Assembly (NCBI GenBank): GCA_907165135.1
Contig: OU015566.1
Span: forward strand, 4,838,501-4,902,500
Direction of reading: 5' to 3'
Source: Oikopleura dioica
Lineage: Eukaryota; Chordata; Appendicularia; Copelata; Oikopleuridae
DNA: 64,000 nucleotides
The translations under genes were made by a program, and so were the position numbers. The notes beneath the pieces were generated by a model. The model was not told the origin of the DNA, searched no databases, and was given only the letters and a program-made list of their open reading frames with translations. Below are positions 19,417 to 30,900 of this stretch, in pieces; positions within the stretch are counted from its first letter, which is position 1, and every line of letters begins with the position of its first letter.

Positions 19417-19550
19417 GTGTCTGGAACCGACAAAAAATTTCGACAAATTTCGCGTGGAAGTTTTCAACCAATCAGAAGCTTGGATTTGGCAAACCGGCCA
19501 ATCAGCCGCCCACGCAAAATTTGTCAAAATTTTTTTGTCGGTTCCAGACT
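19417..19550. mobile_element. CCAAT-box miniature element (family 1), copy 1
   Basis: Palindromic element: GTGTCTGGAACCGACAAAAAA at one end and its inverse TTTTTGTCGGTTCCAGAC at the other. The middle carries CCAATCAGAAGC and GGCCAATCAGC, so CCAAT/ATTGG boxes stand in pairs. The same layout recurs in about ten copies in this window. Confidence 0.8.
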
Positions 19551-19639
19551 CCATGCCGAATATCTACACCGTCTCTTTACTGCGCCATACAGTCACCCTC
19601 GAAAACCAACGTCAAACTTTCCCGAAGCGGTGGAAGCTA

Positions 19640-19957
19640 TAATCTGAGTTTCTCGTCCCGCGGTTGTGTCAGACATGGCGCTGGGGATGACGCGGAGCTG
19701 TCAGTGAGGATCATTCGAAGTTGTTTTTCAAGCACTCAAATCAAGGCGATTAGAGTACTTCCACCACCGAGCACCGGCACCTGTATTTTACTCTCCAAGG
19801 ATAAGCGCGCGAATTTTAAGTTGATAAACGGCTTTCAAAATAAATTTTTAAAAAGACCAATTTCATGAAATCACCGCATTTATCCACTCATATTTTTCAC
19901 TCATAAAAAAAAACGAAAATCATAAAAAAAAAACAATTTTTTTAGCTTTTTTTTTAT
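19640..19957. other. Intergenic, no gene seen
   Basis: GC-richer patch (19640-19800) without a start or splice pattern I can support, then A/T runs leading to the peptide cluster. Confidence 0.35.
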
Positions 19958-20176
19958 TCAGAAATCCGTAACAAGCATTGGATGCTCATCGTTTTCGTTG
20001 ATTTCACCAAGTTTGTTCCCAGTCAGCTGATTGAAATAATTCAGCACTTCTTGTTCTTGCATCTAAAAAACGGCTTAAAAATTTTTAAAAATTTCTTGAT
20101 TTACCCTTTGAAACATCGATCCAAAACCCAAGGAGTAAACAGAAAATGCGCAAATTGATAGGTAAAAAAATTTCAT
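19958..20176 (-). CDS. Tiny secreted peptide A of a tandem family
   Basis: Two exons, 20105-20176 and 19958-20062, phase 0 GT-AG intron of 42 nt; 58 residues. A signal peptide (MKFFYLSICAFSVYS) is followed by LGFGSMFQR at the exon end and MQEQEVLNYFNQLTG at the start of exon 2, with an acidic C-terminus (EINENDEHP). No cysteine. TATA box about 40 nt upstream of the ATG. The next two genes upstream on the same strand have the same exon plan and the shared MFQ[R/E]|M[Q/G] junction, so they are paralogues. Function unknown; probably a secreted peptide or small structural protein. Confidence 0.65.
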
Positions 20177-20216
20177 TGTTGATTTTTTATTTTAACTTTT
20201 TGTTTTTGGTCGACTC

Positions 20217-20223
20217 TTTTTAT
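20217..20223 (-). promoter_or_regulatory. TATA box of peptide gene A
   Basis: On the - strand GAGTATAAAAAGAG, 41-47 nt before the start codon at 20176. Confidence 0.6.
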
Positions 20224-20518
20224 ACTCGAGGATTATTTACTTTCGTGCGTTTTTCGATGATTGGAATTAAAAATAAAGCAAGTCAGAAGAGGCCAAGAAC
20301 AAGCTCATGAATAATTTGTTTGTTGATCAGGAAAATAAACTTGCTGTTTGTCTTTTTTTGCGGAGTTCGAATTGTTACATGAAAAATGTCTTGTCCTTGA
20401 ATGAGGCTTCTTTTGAGCGTTCTTTTATTAAGGGTGGAGAGTCTGAATCAAGGTTAAAAGAGTCAAGTAAAATTTTCTTATGATTTATTAAAAATCTCAA
20501 GATATTATTTCATTGTCG

Positions 20519-20721
20519 TCATTTTCGTAAACTTCTCCAGTCTGCTGATTCTCCATCATCATTATGTTGGAGATTATTTAAATAATCCAGCATGTCCTGG
20601 TCTCCCATCTAAGAATGGATTCAAAAGCAATCATGATGGTTAATTTTACCTCTTGAAACATCGTTCCGAAACCCAAGGAGTCGACGAAACTAGCGAAAAA
20701 TGATAAAAGAAAAAAATTCAT
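20519..20721 (-). CDS. Tiny secreted peptide B of the tandem family, C-terminus diverged
   Basis: Exon 1 20650-20721 is nearly identical in plan to gene A: signal peptide MNFFLLSFFASFVDS, then LGFGTMFQE. Exon 2 from 20608 starts MGDQDMLDYLNN, like gene A, but then the frame that matches A (QQTGEVYENDDNE) is displaced by a short insertion; as written the frame ends at 20519 with a different tail. Either B has a new C-terminus, or an indel broke it (the A-like frame would end at 20498). Spacer sequence between A and B also resembles that between B and C, supporting tandem duplication. Confidence 0.5.
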
Positions 20722-20770
20722 ATCTTTTTTTTATGTCAAGTTTCTTACTGTCACCCTGATTCGAGCTCTC

Positions 20771-20776
20771 TTTATA
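20771..20776 (-). promoter_or_regulatory. TATA box of peptide gene B
   Basis: On the - strand GAGTATAAAGAGAG, 50 nt before the start codon at 20721; nearly the same sequence as at gene A. Confidence 0.55.
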
Positions 20777-20894
20777 CTCCAGTTCTTTCATCTACTAGTG
20801 CTTTTAATTAAAGATAAATGATTTTGTGGGGGGCCAAGAACAAGTTTATTAATAATTCGCTTGTTGAACAGGAAATCCAGAAGTGTTTTCCTTT

Positions 20895-21377
20895 TCATTT
20901 CAGTGTTCGAGTTGTTACTTGAAAGTGGCCTTGATTGCTGCTGGCTTTCCAGTGCGGCAGATTCTCAAGCATTTCTTGTATTTCATGAAGATTCGATTCT
21001 TGCATCTAAATAAAGAAAATCAAAAAAAAAACGAAAAGCTAAATTTGCAAATAACTCCGTATTTCGACGATTGAAATTAGTAATTTTCGGAAAAACTTTT
21101 TTTCAAAATTTTTTTCAAAATTTTTGACCAATCAAAGGTCCGGAATCCAGGATACCGGCCGGGAGGTAGCCAATCAGCAGCGAATTGCAGCTTTATTATT
21201 GTTTCGCGACAAAAAATTATCGGTCAAGATTTGTCGATTCGTGCTCCCTCCCCTTATTTTACCGATAATTACCGTTTCAATATAAAAATGACTTACTCTT
21301 TGAAACATTCGTCCAGTAGGAAACATCATTCCATCTCCAAAACTCTGAAAAAGTACTGCTATCACCCTCAGCTTCAT
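20895..21377 (-). CDS. Tiny secreted peptide C of the tandem family, intron holds a miniature element
   Basis: Exon 1 21297-21377 (MKLRVIAVLFQSFGDG ... GRMFQR) and exon 2 20895-21005 (MQESNLHEIQEMLENL ... TRTLK), phase 0, 63 residues. It shares with gene A the exon split MFQR|MQE, a signal-like start and a polar, Cys-free tail, but is more diverged. Its intron is 291 nt instead of about 42 because a family-1 miniature element sits in it. TATA box 37-44 nt upstream of the ATG. Confidence 0.55.
21120..21236. mobile_element. CCAAT-box miniature element (family 1), diverged copy in intron
   Basis: GACCAATCAAAGGTCCGGA, then GGCCGGGAGGTAGCCAATCAGCAGC and CGACAAAAAAT: the same order of words as family 1, less well kept ends. 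Confidence 0.55.
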
Positions 21378-21413
21378 TCTCTCTTAGAATTTCCCAGAAA
21401 GTGCACTGAAGCT

Positions 21414-21421
21414 CTTATATA
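21414..21421 (-). promoter_or_regulatory. TATA box of peptide gene C
   Basis: On the - strand TATATAAG, about 40 nt before the start codon at 21377. Confidence 0.55.
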
Positions 21422-21539
21422 CAGGTATATTGAAGCGTACATTTTAATGAATGATTTGGACCACTGTCAATATGTCCTGACTGTAAACTGTCGCATATTT
21501 GAATACATGTACCCGGAATGGGAATAATAAGGCAATATG

Positions 21540-22450
21540 GAATGCGAAAGAAACTCTTTGCCCACAATCTAAAAAAAATGTCTTTTTCTGTGAGAATTCA
21601 CCAAATGTCACTTTTCTATCGATGAGTATCTATGGGCATCTATCGAAATCCCGGAAACGAGAAGCAGGATAGAAAATGTGCATAATCCGAGAGCCAAAAA
21701 CATGCTTTTGAGGAGCGATAACTTAGAACCGTTCACTTATCCGACTATCAAAAATACCTTTTTTGACTACACTTCTAGTTTTTCAAATTATTTTTTTCCA
21801 AAAATCAAAATTCCGATTTTTCTTATCATTTTTTTCGATTCAATTTTTACTATTTGTACAAGTCGTCAACTACCATTTTCTCCGATTCGCGAAACCGCAA
21901 GTAGTAAAACATATCGTATAAAAACCACCTTCTGGTTGAAACAGCGATTTTGATTTTTTGAGCTTCTTTCGATTTTAGAACATGTTTTGACAACACCATG
22001 ACGATAAATTGAACAAACCTGGGGAGAGTCGAGATAATGACGCAACCATCGCATTTGTCTTTTATCTCATTTTTTCTTTGAAAAGAAAAAAACTGTAAAA
22101 AGAAAACGGTTGGTTCTTAGGCAAGCACAAAATACGGATTTCCTTATCGTTTGATCATATCTGCTTTTTGACGTAATACTGGTGGCCTTTCACAAACGTG
22201 TAATCGAAATTCCTGGTTACGGCTTGAATCGTGCGGGCTTGTTAATTAAACACATTAATTTTTATGTAAAATTTTGCGGTTACATCAAACCGCCTTATTT
22301 CCTTGTCTTACATCACAAGAGAGAATTTTTAATTCAAATTTTCTTTTTGGATCCTCTTATTTGAGAAAATACAATATAATGAAACAAACTTGTTCATCAC
22401 CATTTTTACCTCACAATGAAGACGGGTTTGAAATTCATTCTTATTTCAAT
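21540..22450. other. Intergenic, no gene seen
   Basis: AT-rich sequence with scattered short open frames lacking splice or coding character. Nothing supported. Confidence 0.35.
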
Positions 22451-22454
22451 TTTC

Positions 22455-22675
22455 TTGACATTCGGCAATATCGGGCAACATTTAGCAACATTTGGCGACA
22501 TTATGCGACATTCGGCGACATACGGTGATATTAAGCGACATTTGGCAACTTATGGCGACATTAAGCGACATTTGGCGACATTCGGCGATATTCAGCGACA
22601 TTCGGCAACATTTGGCGACATCAGCGACATTTGGCGTTATTCGGCGATATTTAGCGACATTCGGCGACATTTTTC
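22455..22675. repeat. Minisatellite, 11-13 bp unit
   Basis: About 18 imperfect copies of ATTCGGCGACA and variants (ATTTGGCAACA, ATTAAGCGACA). All three frames are open on both strands because the unit has no stop; the long frames here are not genes. Confidence 0.85.
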
Positions 22676-22689
22676 GATTTTTTCAGGGC

Positions 22690-23205
22690 GTCCCTAATTT
22701 TGGGCTTTCAAAACTAAGCCTGGATTATTTGATCATTTGCATAAAGCAATTTCAATATTTTTAGGAATGCTTTGATAGTTTGTCGCTGGTTGTTTAGTTA
22801 TTTTGAGAGAGAAGTCAAAACTCAAAGAGGTGTTGAAAACATTCGAAGTTGATCCGGCATGAGCGCACTTTCAGGCTCTCGAGATAAGAAGCAGGAAGCA
22901 GAAGGGAGAAACACTTTTCTTGAGCGTTTTCGAACGTGATTTTAAAGCGGAAATTCGCTCTATAAGCTTACGAATCCCTCGCTGCTTCGCTCGTTATCAA
23001 TTCCCCAGCGGAAGAATCAATGCATCTCAGCATCTGTCGAAGGGTGATAAGGAAACGCCCAGCGCTATATCCAGCTCCTAAATCTGCCCGCTGCGGCTCA
23101 CATAATCAGATCAGCAAAACCGAAAAGAAAACTCGCGCACGTGATCCAAGAAAACGCTTCTAGAGAAATCAAATGACCGCGAAATCCCCAAAATTCCTTT
23201 TTCAA
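22690..23205. other. Intergenic, no gene seen
   Basis: Contains a GC-richer patch (22930-23120) with no frame or RNA fold I can support. Confidence 0.3.
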
Positions 23206-23212
23206 AAGTCAA

Positions 23213-23524
23213 ATGAAAAAAATACCAAAAAATATCGCAAAAATAAAAGTCTTAATTTCTAAGAACGATTTTCTCGGGCCTTGTCAACGACCATCTCGAA
23301 CATTTGATGTTCATCAATGTTTACAATTAATTTCACAAAAAGCGAACCACAAAAAAGTAGAAGAACGGTCTTTAGACCAAAAATACACGGATCAATTCAT
23401 CGATCAACGAACTCAAATTCGAAGGCAGCAATTATTGAAAGCTTGTCAAACTCTGAAAAAAGTTGAGGGCAATTTTGATGGAGCAACGGAAACAAGAAAT
23501 TTAATTGCTTCCAAAGAAGATTGA
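23213..23524 (+). CDS. Small basic protein, unknown, single exon
   Basis: 103 codons from an ATG at 23213 to TGA at 23522. Lys-rich start (MKKIPKNIAKIKVL), then FLGPCQRPSRTFDVHQCLQL, a charged helical half with QKYTDQFIDQRTQIRRQQLL and an end VEGNFDGATETRN. It reads as genuine protein and is followed by AATAAATA (about 23567). No signal peptide. Family not recognised. An upstream exon is possible since the ATG follows an AAAAG. Confidence 0.5.
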   Translation: MKKIPKNIAKIKVLISKNDFLGPCQRPSRTFDVHQCLQLISQKANHKKVEERSLDQKYTDQFIDQRTQIRRQQLLKACQTLKKVEGNFDGATETRNLIASKED

Positions 23525-23609
23525 CTGATGCGAAATCAGAGCGTTTTCAATGTGAAAGAAACCATAAATAAATATATATTTTTTCCAGGATTTTTCGGAA
23601 GGTGAGTTT

Positions 23610-23698
23610 TTAAGGGTGTCAACGGCGTATAAGCCCATCAAAACCCCGTCAGATCAAAAATTGGTCTTTTTAGCCCAGCATGCTGTTGACACCCTTAA
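23610..23698. mobile_element. Short TTAA-flanked miniature element
   Basis: 89 bp, TTAAGGGTGTCAACGGCG at one end and GCTGTTGACACCCTTAA at the other; perfect 13-bp inverted ends with TTAA. Confidence 0.7.
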
Positions 23699-23734
23699 GA
23701 TGCTTCCCCTGAAAAATCCAAAGGGTTAATAATT

Positions 23735-24069
23735 TTAAAGCGTTGTATCTTCGTATTCGTGGTAATGACCTAAAAACGTCAAAAACAAATCCAGCAAAAC
23801 CTGATTTCTTGGAGCTGGATCCGATTTTCCGCTTCTCGGATTTTGATTTTTACGCATTCGGTGATATAAACGTGGGTCGAAATCGAAGCCATTTTTGTTA
23901 ATCCAGGCTGTGTCACTCGTTCAGAATTAGGCGCACTGGTAATCCATGGAATAGAAGGGATTTTCTAAATACAAATCGTGGTTGATTCAACTCGAGTGCA
24001 GTTTGGACTTCTTGCGTGAAATAATGACACGCTCCACACGTGACGACACCTGAGCCTCGTTCTAGATAA
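23735..24069 (-). CDS. Possible terminal exons of an unknown gene with a CxxC motif
   Basis: From an acceptor at 24070 (AAAAG) the - strand reads a coding-like stretch (RGSGVVTCGACHYFTQEV, then ALELNQPRF), followed in another frame by AWINKNGFDFDPRLYHRM and a plausible end HYHEYEDTTL before TAA at 23735. The two stretches need an intron or a one-base shift near 23930-23975. The upstream exon is not found; a family-1 element lies at 24231-24374. CGAC could bind metal. I do not recognise it; it may be a gene end or a remnant. Confidence 0.3.
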
Positions 24070-24230
24070 CTTTTGTGCAAAAAAGTTAAAGGTGAATCTT
24101 TTTGATCAAAATCGCCTTCACATTCAATATTTTTATTGGTTCAATTTTCAGTTTTTTTTTTCAAAAAAAACTACAACATTGATTTTTGAAAATTAATTTT
24201 ATCATTGTGAGAGCCTTAATCGGGGATGGT

Positions 24231-24374
24231 GACTTGAACCGACAAAAAAATTTCGAGAAATTTTGCGTGAGCGGCTGCTCGGCTGCTGATTGGCCGAATC
24301 GCGGAATCCAGGCTTCTGATTGGTCGATGATTTCCACCCAAAATTTGACGAAATTATTTTGTCGGTTCAAGACT
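24231..24374. mobile_element. CCAAT-box miniature element (family 1), copy 2
   Basis: GACTTGAACCGACAAAAAA ... TTTTGTCGGTTCAAGACTC ends, with GCTGATTGGCCG and CTTCTGATTGGTCG in the middle (reverse orientation to copy 1). Confidence 0.8.
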
Positions 24375-24379
24375 CTTTC

Positions 24380-24978
24380 CCCTTAATAGATTTAGAAATA
24401 ATTATTAATAAGAAAATGATTACGATTTTCTTATGTAAGAATGTTTCCCTTATTTTTTCTCACAACATGTTATCAGCCGCTACTCACTTTGTAATTGAAG
24501 AGTGATAAGAAGAATGACTGAAGCTCTGTAGTTATTCTTATCTCTGAATCGAATTTCTCCAGTTTCGCGAAACGATACGTAAAGTACTTTTAATTTCGTT
24601 CACATGGAGGGGTAATCACTGCTTCTACAGGAAATAGTGGAGACGATTGTTGCCGGAAGAGGTTGACTTCTCACAAGAATAGCCAACGCATTACGCAAAA
24701 ATTGCGGCAAGTTGAGACAGATCGAAGCTGGCGAATTTTTAAGCTGCTTAGCTGAACCCTCGCACAAATAAAGATGAATAAGGGGACGACCTTTCTACAC
24801 GTATTTTTCTGAAATCTGCTTTTTGGACTCGAAATAAAAGAAGGCTTAGGGTAGTAACAGGCTTATAAATGTTTTTAGAGAAACCATAATCTTCCTTTAT
24901 AATAACCTTTTTTATAATTTTTTTTTTAAATTTTCTGTTGGATAATCTTTTCAAGCATGATCTAACGCCTCCTTATGC
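24380..24978. other. Intergenic, no gene seen
   Basis: AT-rich; no convincing frame, splice pattern or repeat. Confidence 0.35.
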
Positions 24979-24986
24979 TTACTTGA

Positions 24987-25596
24987 ATGACGCGCTTTTT
25001 TTAAGGTTGGGCAAGTTATTTCACCCACTTTTTGATTTTAAACCCTGGAACACCATACATATTTGGAATCAGCAGGAAATTTTAAGAACTTTGACCGTTT
25101 TAGTTTCCAAAATTTCCACTTCCGGTCCGATTCTAGAGCCGGAAGTTGACAAAATTTTTGAGTTTGGCCAACTTATGACCTATCAAATTGATGCTCAGAA
25201 AATTTTGAGTAAACTCATCTTAAAATCATTTAAAAAAACCGTCCCAACCGCAGTCAAACCGACCGGCAAAACTAGGAAAAAAGGCATAAATTTCTGATTT
25301 TTCTTTCAGTTTTTAGCGGTTGATTTGACCGCGGTCGGCATTGATTCTTCTCTCAGATGATAGGAAATCTTCTGAGAATCAATTTGATAGGTCACAAGTT
25401 GGCCAAACTCAAAAATTTTGTCAACTTCCGGCTCTAGAATCGGACCGGAAGTGGAAATTTTGGAAACTAAAACGGTCAAAGTTCTTAAAATTTCCTGCTG
25501 ATTCCAAATATGTATGGTGTTCCAGGGTTTAAGATCAAGAAGTGGGTGAAATAACTTGCCCAACCTTAAAAAAAGCGCGTCAATGCATAAAAAAAA
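24987..25596. mobile_element. Foldback element with long inverted arms
   Basis: Two arms of about 280 bp (roughly 24989-25275 and 25310-25580) are near-perfect inverted copies, from TGACGCGCTTTTTTTAAGG inward. TTACTTGA occurs at 24979-24986 and again at 25597-25604 and could be an 8-bp target duplication. The same peptide appears on both strands because the arms mirror each other; it is not evidence for a gene. Transcribed, it would form a long hairpin. Confidence 0.8.
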
Positions 25597-25609
25597 TTAC
25601 TTGACAATA

Positions 25610-27920
25610 TTTTGCTAAATTTTTTCATCACAAAATCAACAGAAATCTTTCAGAAATTATTTTTTAGTATTGAAAAATTCGTCTGTATTCACCTGCTTCT
25701 GATCAAAATACAAAAACAACCCCCTCGAGATCGCTCATGTTCTCCTCTCTTGCGCCCCAGAAACAGCGCCGCTCGTGGGAAAAAAGAAACGCGCAATATG
25801 CGCGCTTCCCGCGCGTATCGACGCTTTTTCAAGAAATCCAAACCATTTTTTAAATAAGAAATAAATAAAATACAAAACAACACATAAGAAAAAAGAGCTC
25901 AAGAAAAAAGAGAGATATCAAAATCAGCAAAAACTGCGAAGAGAGAAGAGATAATTAAGTTGGCGACTGAAAAACAAGTGGTAAGTAAGAAATGTCAATG
26001 AATTAATAGGAAAGATTGAGATTTTTTCATTTCATTAATTCAAGAGAACTGCTTTTTTGAAGAATATATAGACAAAAGAAGGTATAAATAGGTCAATTAG
26101 GAAGATTTTCCCTGGAAATTGAACAATTTTTAGTTTTTCAGCAAAAAACTCCGATTCTTTTCATAAAACCGCTCATTTCTCGCTCAAAAATGAGCAAGAT
26201 TTAGTCCCGGACCGGTCATCTTTTTTCATCAGAAATTCGCAAAATAGGCAAAAAATAAACCAAATTTCAGTTGATTCCGAAAGATTTGAAAAAGAAAACA
26301 AAAAGCTCACGTGTCCCTTGTTTGTTGTATTCCAGTAGATATGTAGCGATAATACGTTACAGCGGTCGGAAAAATCCAAAAACTCACAAAAAGGCCGGAC
26401 GACTAATTGCCACCGCTAGAATCGACGCGCTAAGCCACGAAGTGACTTTGAGGCAAAAGGCCGGATCATAATCGCGCTCATTCTAAAATCGAGTTTTTCG
26501 ACCATTTTTTTTGATAAATCAAATTGAGGATTTGACGTAATTTTTACTTTTTTTTAGTCATTTGAGCCAAAAATCGAGAAGCCGCTTGCGGCTTTGAGCC
26601 AAAAAAATAAATAAAAAGCCGCGCAAGTCGCGGCTATCATTTCAAATCCGAAGCCGCAAGCGGCTTTTCGATTTCGAGTCGAAATTTTCGATTGCTTTTG
26701 CAAAATATTTCGTTGAATCTTCGTTGCGTAAACATCCTCCCATATTTTCAACACTATTTTGATCGGAGTTAATTGTCGAATTCCAGAGCGCACGGCAGCT
26801 GCGAATAAATTGAACAGCGGCGGCTGCGCGCGGTCGCCTTCGCGCAGTTAGAACGTGTCTCTCTCCCCGTTGAAGATGTATACACAAGAAATTCTCGAGT
26901 GATAAAAATTTGAAAGGAGAAAATAAACTAAGGGGCGGTGTTTTGATTTAGGGGGTTTCTAAGAAAAGATTCTTTTCTTGTTTATTTTGCCAAAGGAAGA
27001 TTATATTATGATGAAAAAAAATTAATAACTAAAAATAAAATATTTAAGAATCTTATGGAAAATAATGATATTTTTTTTCAGAAATAAATAATTTTTTTAT
27101 ATCTAAAATTTTAATTTGCTTATAAAAATAAATCTTAACGTAAAATAGAGGCTGCTCTTATTTATTGAAGCGATACCCTTAATTTTAGAACGCAAATTCT
27201 CGCTGAAATAATCCTTCCCTTGAAATGTCTTTTAAAAACTGTTGAGTTTATTTTTTTCACCTGCAAATTTTGAAGCATTCTTGTATTTTGAAAACACGTG
27301 TCTTTTCGCATTTATTTTCAGATTTTTTAGAACAAAGCCCAAAATAATTGCGCGCTATTAGGGCAGCTACTCTGTCCGTGATTTAACTTTTTCTGGCAGC
27401 TCTTTGACACATAATGCTCTTTTGATTGGCGCTTTTCTTGAAGCAATGAGTTTGCCACTTTAGTTAAAACTTGTCAATTTGATCTGTGAGAAAATTTTTC
27501 ATTTAACAAGTTCTACTCAAAATTAACCGAATTTTTGGCCACGAATTTCGGTTTCTTGGGCTCGAGAAGATGTTAACATTAAAATTATTCGCAGGCTCTA
27601 TAATTTTTTATAAAAAAATATGATGAAAAGAATATTTTCTACGAATAAAAAATATCGTATATAAAAAGTCAAATAAAAACACAGGTTTCTCCTTGAAAAT
27701 TGCGGAAAAAAAAATGTTTTACCCAAGTACGTGGAAAATTCAAAGCAAGAATTTTCAACATTTTCTCGAGAACCACATCTGCATTATTTGCACCGCATAT
27801 TGCGAAAATTGAACACGGAAAATTGTTGCGGCAAAGTTTCAATTTTTACTCAGTGGACTTTGCCCCATGATTTCATCTTTTCAGGAAATTTGAAATTTCT
27901 TATTTTTTAACTTTTTTGTT
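25610..27920. other. Long intergenic stretch, mostly unexplained
   Basis: AT-rich. A short coding-like frame (26336-26468; KNPKTHKKAGRLIATAR) preceded by an AG acceptor (TATTCCAG) could be a terminal exon or a remnant; I cannot place it. 26573-26668 has GC-rich hairpins built from GCCGCTTGCGGC-like words, also seen at 41080-41125. The rest (26900-27920) shows nothing I can support. Confidence 0.35.
26573..26668. repeat. Cluster of short hairpins
   Basis: AAGCCGCTTGCGGCTT, AAGCCGCGCAAGTCGCGGCT and AAGCCGCAAGCGGCTT are each self-complementary and lie within 96 bp. Similar words at 41080-41125. Confidence 0.7.
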
Positions 27921-27925
27921 TAGGC

Positions 27926-30900
27926 ATGAAAATAGGAAAATGGCTGACTCTGTTGGCCGGTCAAAGCGTTTCCTCGAAGCTGGGGCTGTCCCTTAGCGAC
28001 CGAATGGCGAAAGACGTCTCGTTGGAAGAAGAAGTTAGCGAATGCATCGCCCTATCAAACGACTCGCTCCGGGTGCCGAACATCGTCCACTACATCTGGT
28101 TCGGATGCAAACGCGACTTTCTGCCCTACCACTACCTTTCCGTCCTCTCGTCGCTTTCCGTCCAAAACGCGTGCAAGGTCTTCTTTCACACCGATTGCGA
28201 GCCGCCCGAAGAAAACGAACTCTTCTCACATTTGAAGGAAAAAGGTTGAAGCTTTTTCTAAATGAAGAATTCTAGAATTTCTAATAAGGGTACACTCGAG
28301 GAGAGCAGCGATAATCTTTCTCGTGGTCGTTTTCTAATCACTCTCGAAAAAACATGATAAACAAACTGTTTAAAATATACATCGACGGCTCTTAAACAAG
28401 CCACGTTTTACGTAAGGTACGCCCTTATCAATTTCTAAGAATGAATCGCTAAGAAAGAGGGGTGGATTGAAAACTGAGTAAAAAACCTGAGTAGAAAACC
28501 ATAGTTGAAAACTTGAGTAGAAAACCTGAGAAAAAACCGTGGTAAAAAATCTGAGTAAAAACCTGAGTTAAAAACCTGAGTTGAAATCCTGAGTTGAAAA
28601 CCTGAGTACAAAACCTGAGTAAAAAACCTGAGTAGAAACACTGAGTAAAAAAAACCTGAGTAAAAAACCCTGAGTAAAAACCTGAGTAAAAAAACCTGAC
28701 TAGAAAACCTGAGTTGAAAGCCTGAGAGGAAAACCTGAGTAAAAACCTGAGTAGAAACACTGAGTAAAAAAAACCTGAGTAAATAACCCTGAGTAAAAAC
28801 CTGCGTAAAAATCCTGAGCAGACTTCGGTTTTTTTTTCTAAGGAAGATTAAATTTTCCTTCAATACAAATTTCTTCCCCGCTAAAGCCCTTCATCCCCTT
28901 ATCGCCAAAACAAAAGCTCTAACCAAAAAACAGGAACATGAAAACTTCCGAATTGTGCCCAAGGAAGCGCCTACTCAGGAACGGCTAATCTACTTCTCAC
29001 GTAAAATAAGCTTTCAAATTTGCTAAAATTGCTGCTTGTTTTCTCGAGCGAGTAAATTGAAAATTTTCCAATTGGAGTGAATATTTGATTAGCCAGAAAC
29101 TGCAGATTTTCAATCGACCGGTAGAGCGACTTGAGCACCAAGCTGATGTTGCTAGAATCGAGCTTCTTATGAGGTAAGACACAGTTTATTTTATAAAATT
29201 TTATTTAAATCTATTTAAAAAAATATGGGGTTTTTGAAAAAAAGGAACATAATGAATCTGATGATTTTGAGGATAACGATGCATTTTATAATTTTTGACT
29301 CAAATAAGTTAAGTTTTAAATTCAGTTTTTCGTATTTTTAATCAGAAATTTTTTCCATACTGCCGCGGTATCCAATTTTACCGATTAGAAATGGTTCATT
29401 TTAAAAATAATTTTTTTATTAAAATGGTAATTTGCCACTTTAGATTCCCCTTTTTTATGGTCCTTTATAGCGCCACCTGAGTGATAAGGATCGATTTTTA
29501 TCTGATCGATAAAAGAAAAAGGGTCGATTAGTGATGATAAGGTAGATAGGGCAAAGATTGTATTTTTTGAAAATGGAACATTATGTATGTTTACGGGAGA
29601 GCATCTGCTCGGTAGGTGCTTATCGGGATTCAGGGGAAGTGGGTATCAATATTTAGAAGCATTCCCGAAGATGCGCGGATGGCCGTACAAGGTGATCATG
29701 TCGTGTTGAATCGTCACCTAAGCATTAACATTCCAGAACGCTTAATTTATGCTAAAATTTTTTTCTGAAAAAAAAAGACTTATTACAAAACTAGCTTGGT
29801 CCAGAATTACGCGTGGCTCATTTTTTATCCGCTCGAAAATCTCGCCTTTTATACCGTTCCTCGAAAATCTAACAACTCAACTTTCTAAAACCGGATTCAG
29901 CCAACGCGACTTGAATCGATTTTTTACGGAACATTTAAGGACAGATTCAGTTTTATCATTCAGTAGAATGACACCGTGAGAAAAGCAGTTTAAATTTGCC
30001 AAATCGACTCACTTTCGGATGAGAGTCACTTTGTTGATTTTTGGCGGTGAACGGTTGTTTACAAAAATTGGTTTCTTTCAAGAAGAAAAATCCAATTTTC
30101 GGCTCGAATTTTCAATTTTCGAACGAACCGCTATTTTTTTCTTGTTGAGCAATTATCGAGCTTGTTTGGAGGAAAAACTTATTTTCGTTAATTGTTCATT
30201 AATTTGTCACAAAACTTGCATAAACCCGTCGACGAGTTAATGACTCCAAAATAATTATGGCACAATAGCTGCATCTATTTCTACAATAGAATTGATTCCG
30301 AATGCGTTACTTTTCAAAAACGTGATGGTCAATTATTTGATTATTTTCGGGTCAATTATTGGAGAAATTATTGCATAAAGTTCAATCTTCGCTCTAGAAA
30401 TTTGGCTCGAAAACCTGTGTAGAAAACCTGAGTCAGGGTTTGAAAAATCTTTTTATTTTTAATTTAATTGTAAATAATTTATTAAAAATTTTTAATTAAT
30501 AATTATTTTAAAAATTAAGTATAAAAACTAATTTAATAAATAATATATTGAAAAATATTTGATAATTAATTAATAGAAAATAAAAATAATCGTAGATTTG
30601 ACAAATCCTGACTCAGGTTTTCTATACAGGTTGCGGTGCCAAGGCTCTAGAATTGAGTAATTACGGGAAAATCTTGGGCAGGAAAAAGGCTCAAGATAAA
30701 GAGGAAAGAAAATCTCTTGCCCGTCTAAAGAATCACGAAACCGCGCCTGTTCAATCAAAAATAGAGAAACAAGATCTTTTAATCATCGATCTTCTCGAAC
30801 GCATTCGCTCATCAATTCTAGCTTCTCTCTCCAGAAAAATGGCTCGTTTTCAAAGTGAGTGTTTCCGAAGGAGGAAGAAAGGCAATCATTTTTAAATTTT

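Noticed and set aside
22416-22764. Frames in several phases with DIWR/TFGDI repeats
   Set aside because: By-product of the ATTCGGCGACA minisatellite.
24938-25563. Matching 119- and 85-codon frames on opposite strands
   Set aside because: They are the two arms of one inverted repeat read outward-in; no start context, splice sites or known family.
28435-28863. Long - strand frames rich in Phe/Leu/Ser
   Set aside because: Produced by translating the AAACCTGAGT minisatellite; repeat has no stops on that strand.
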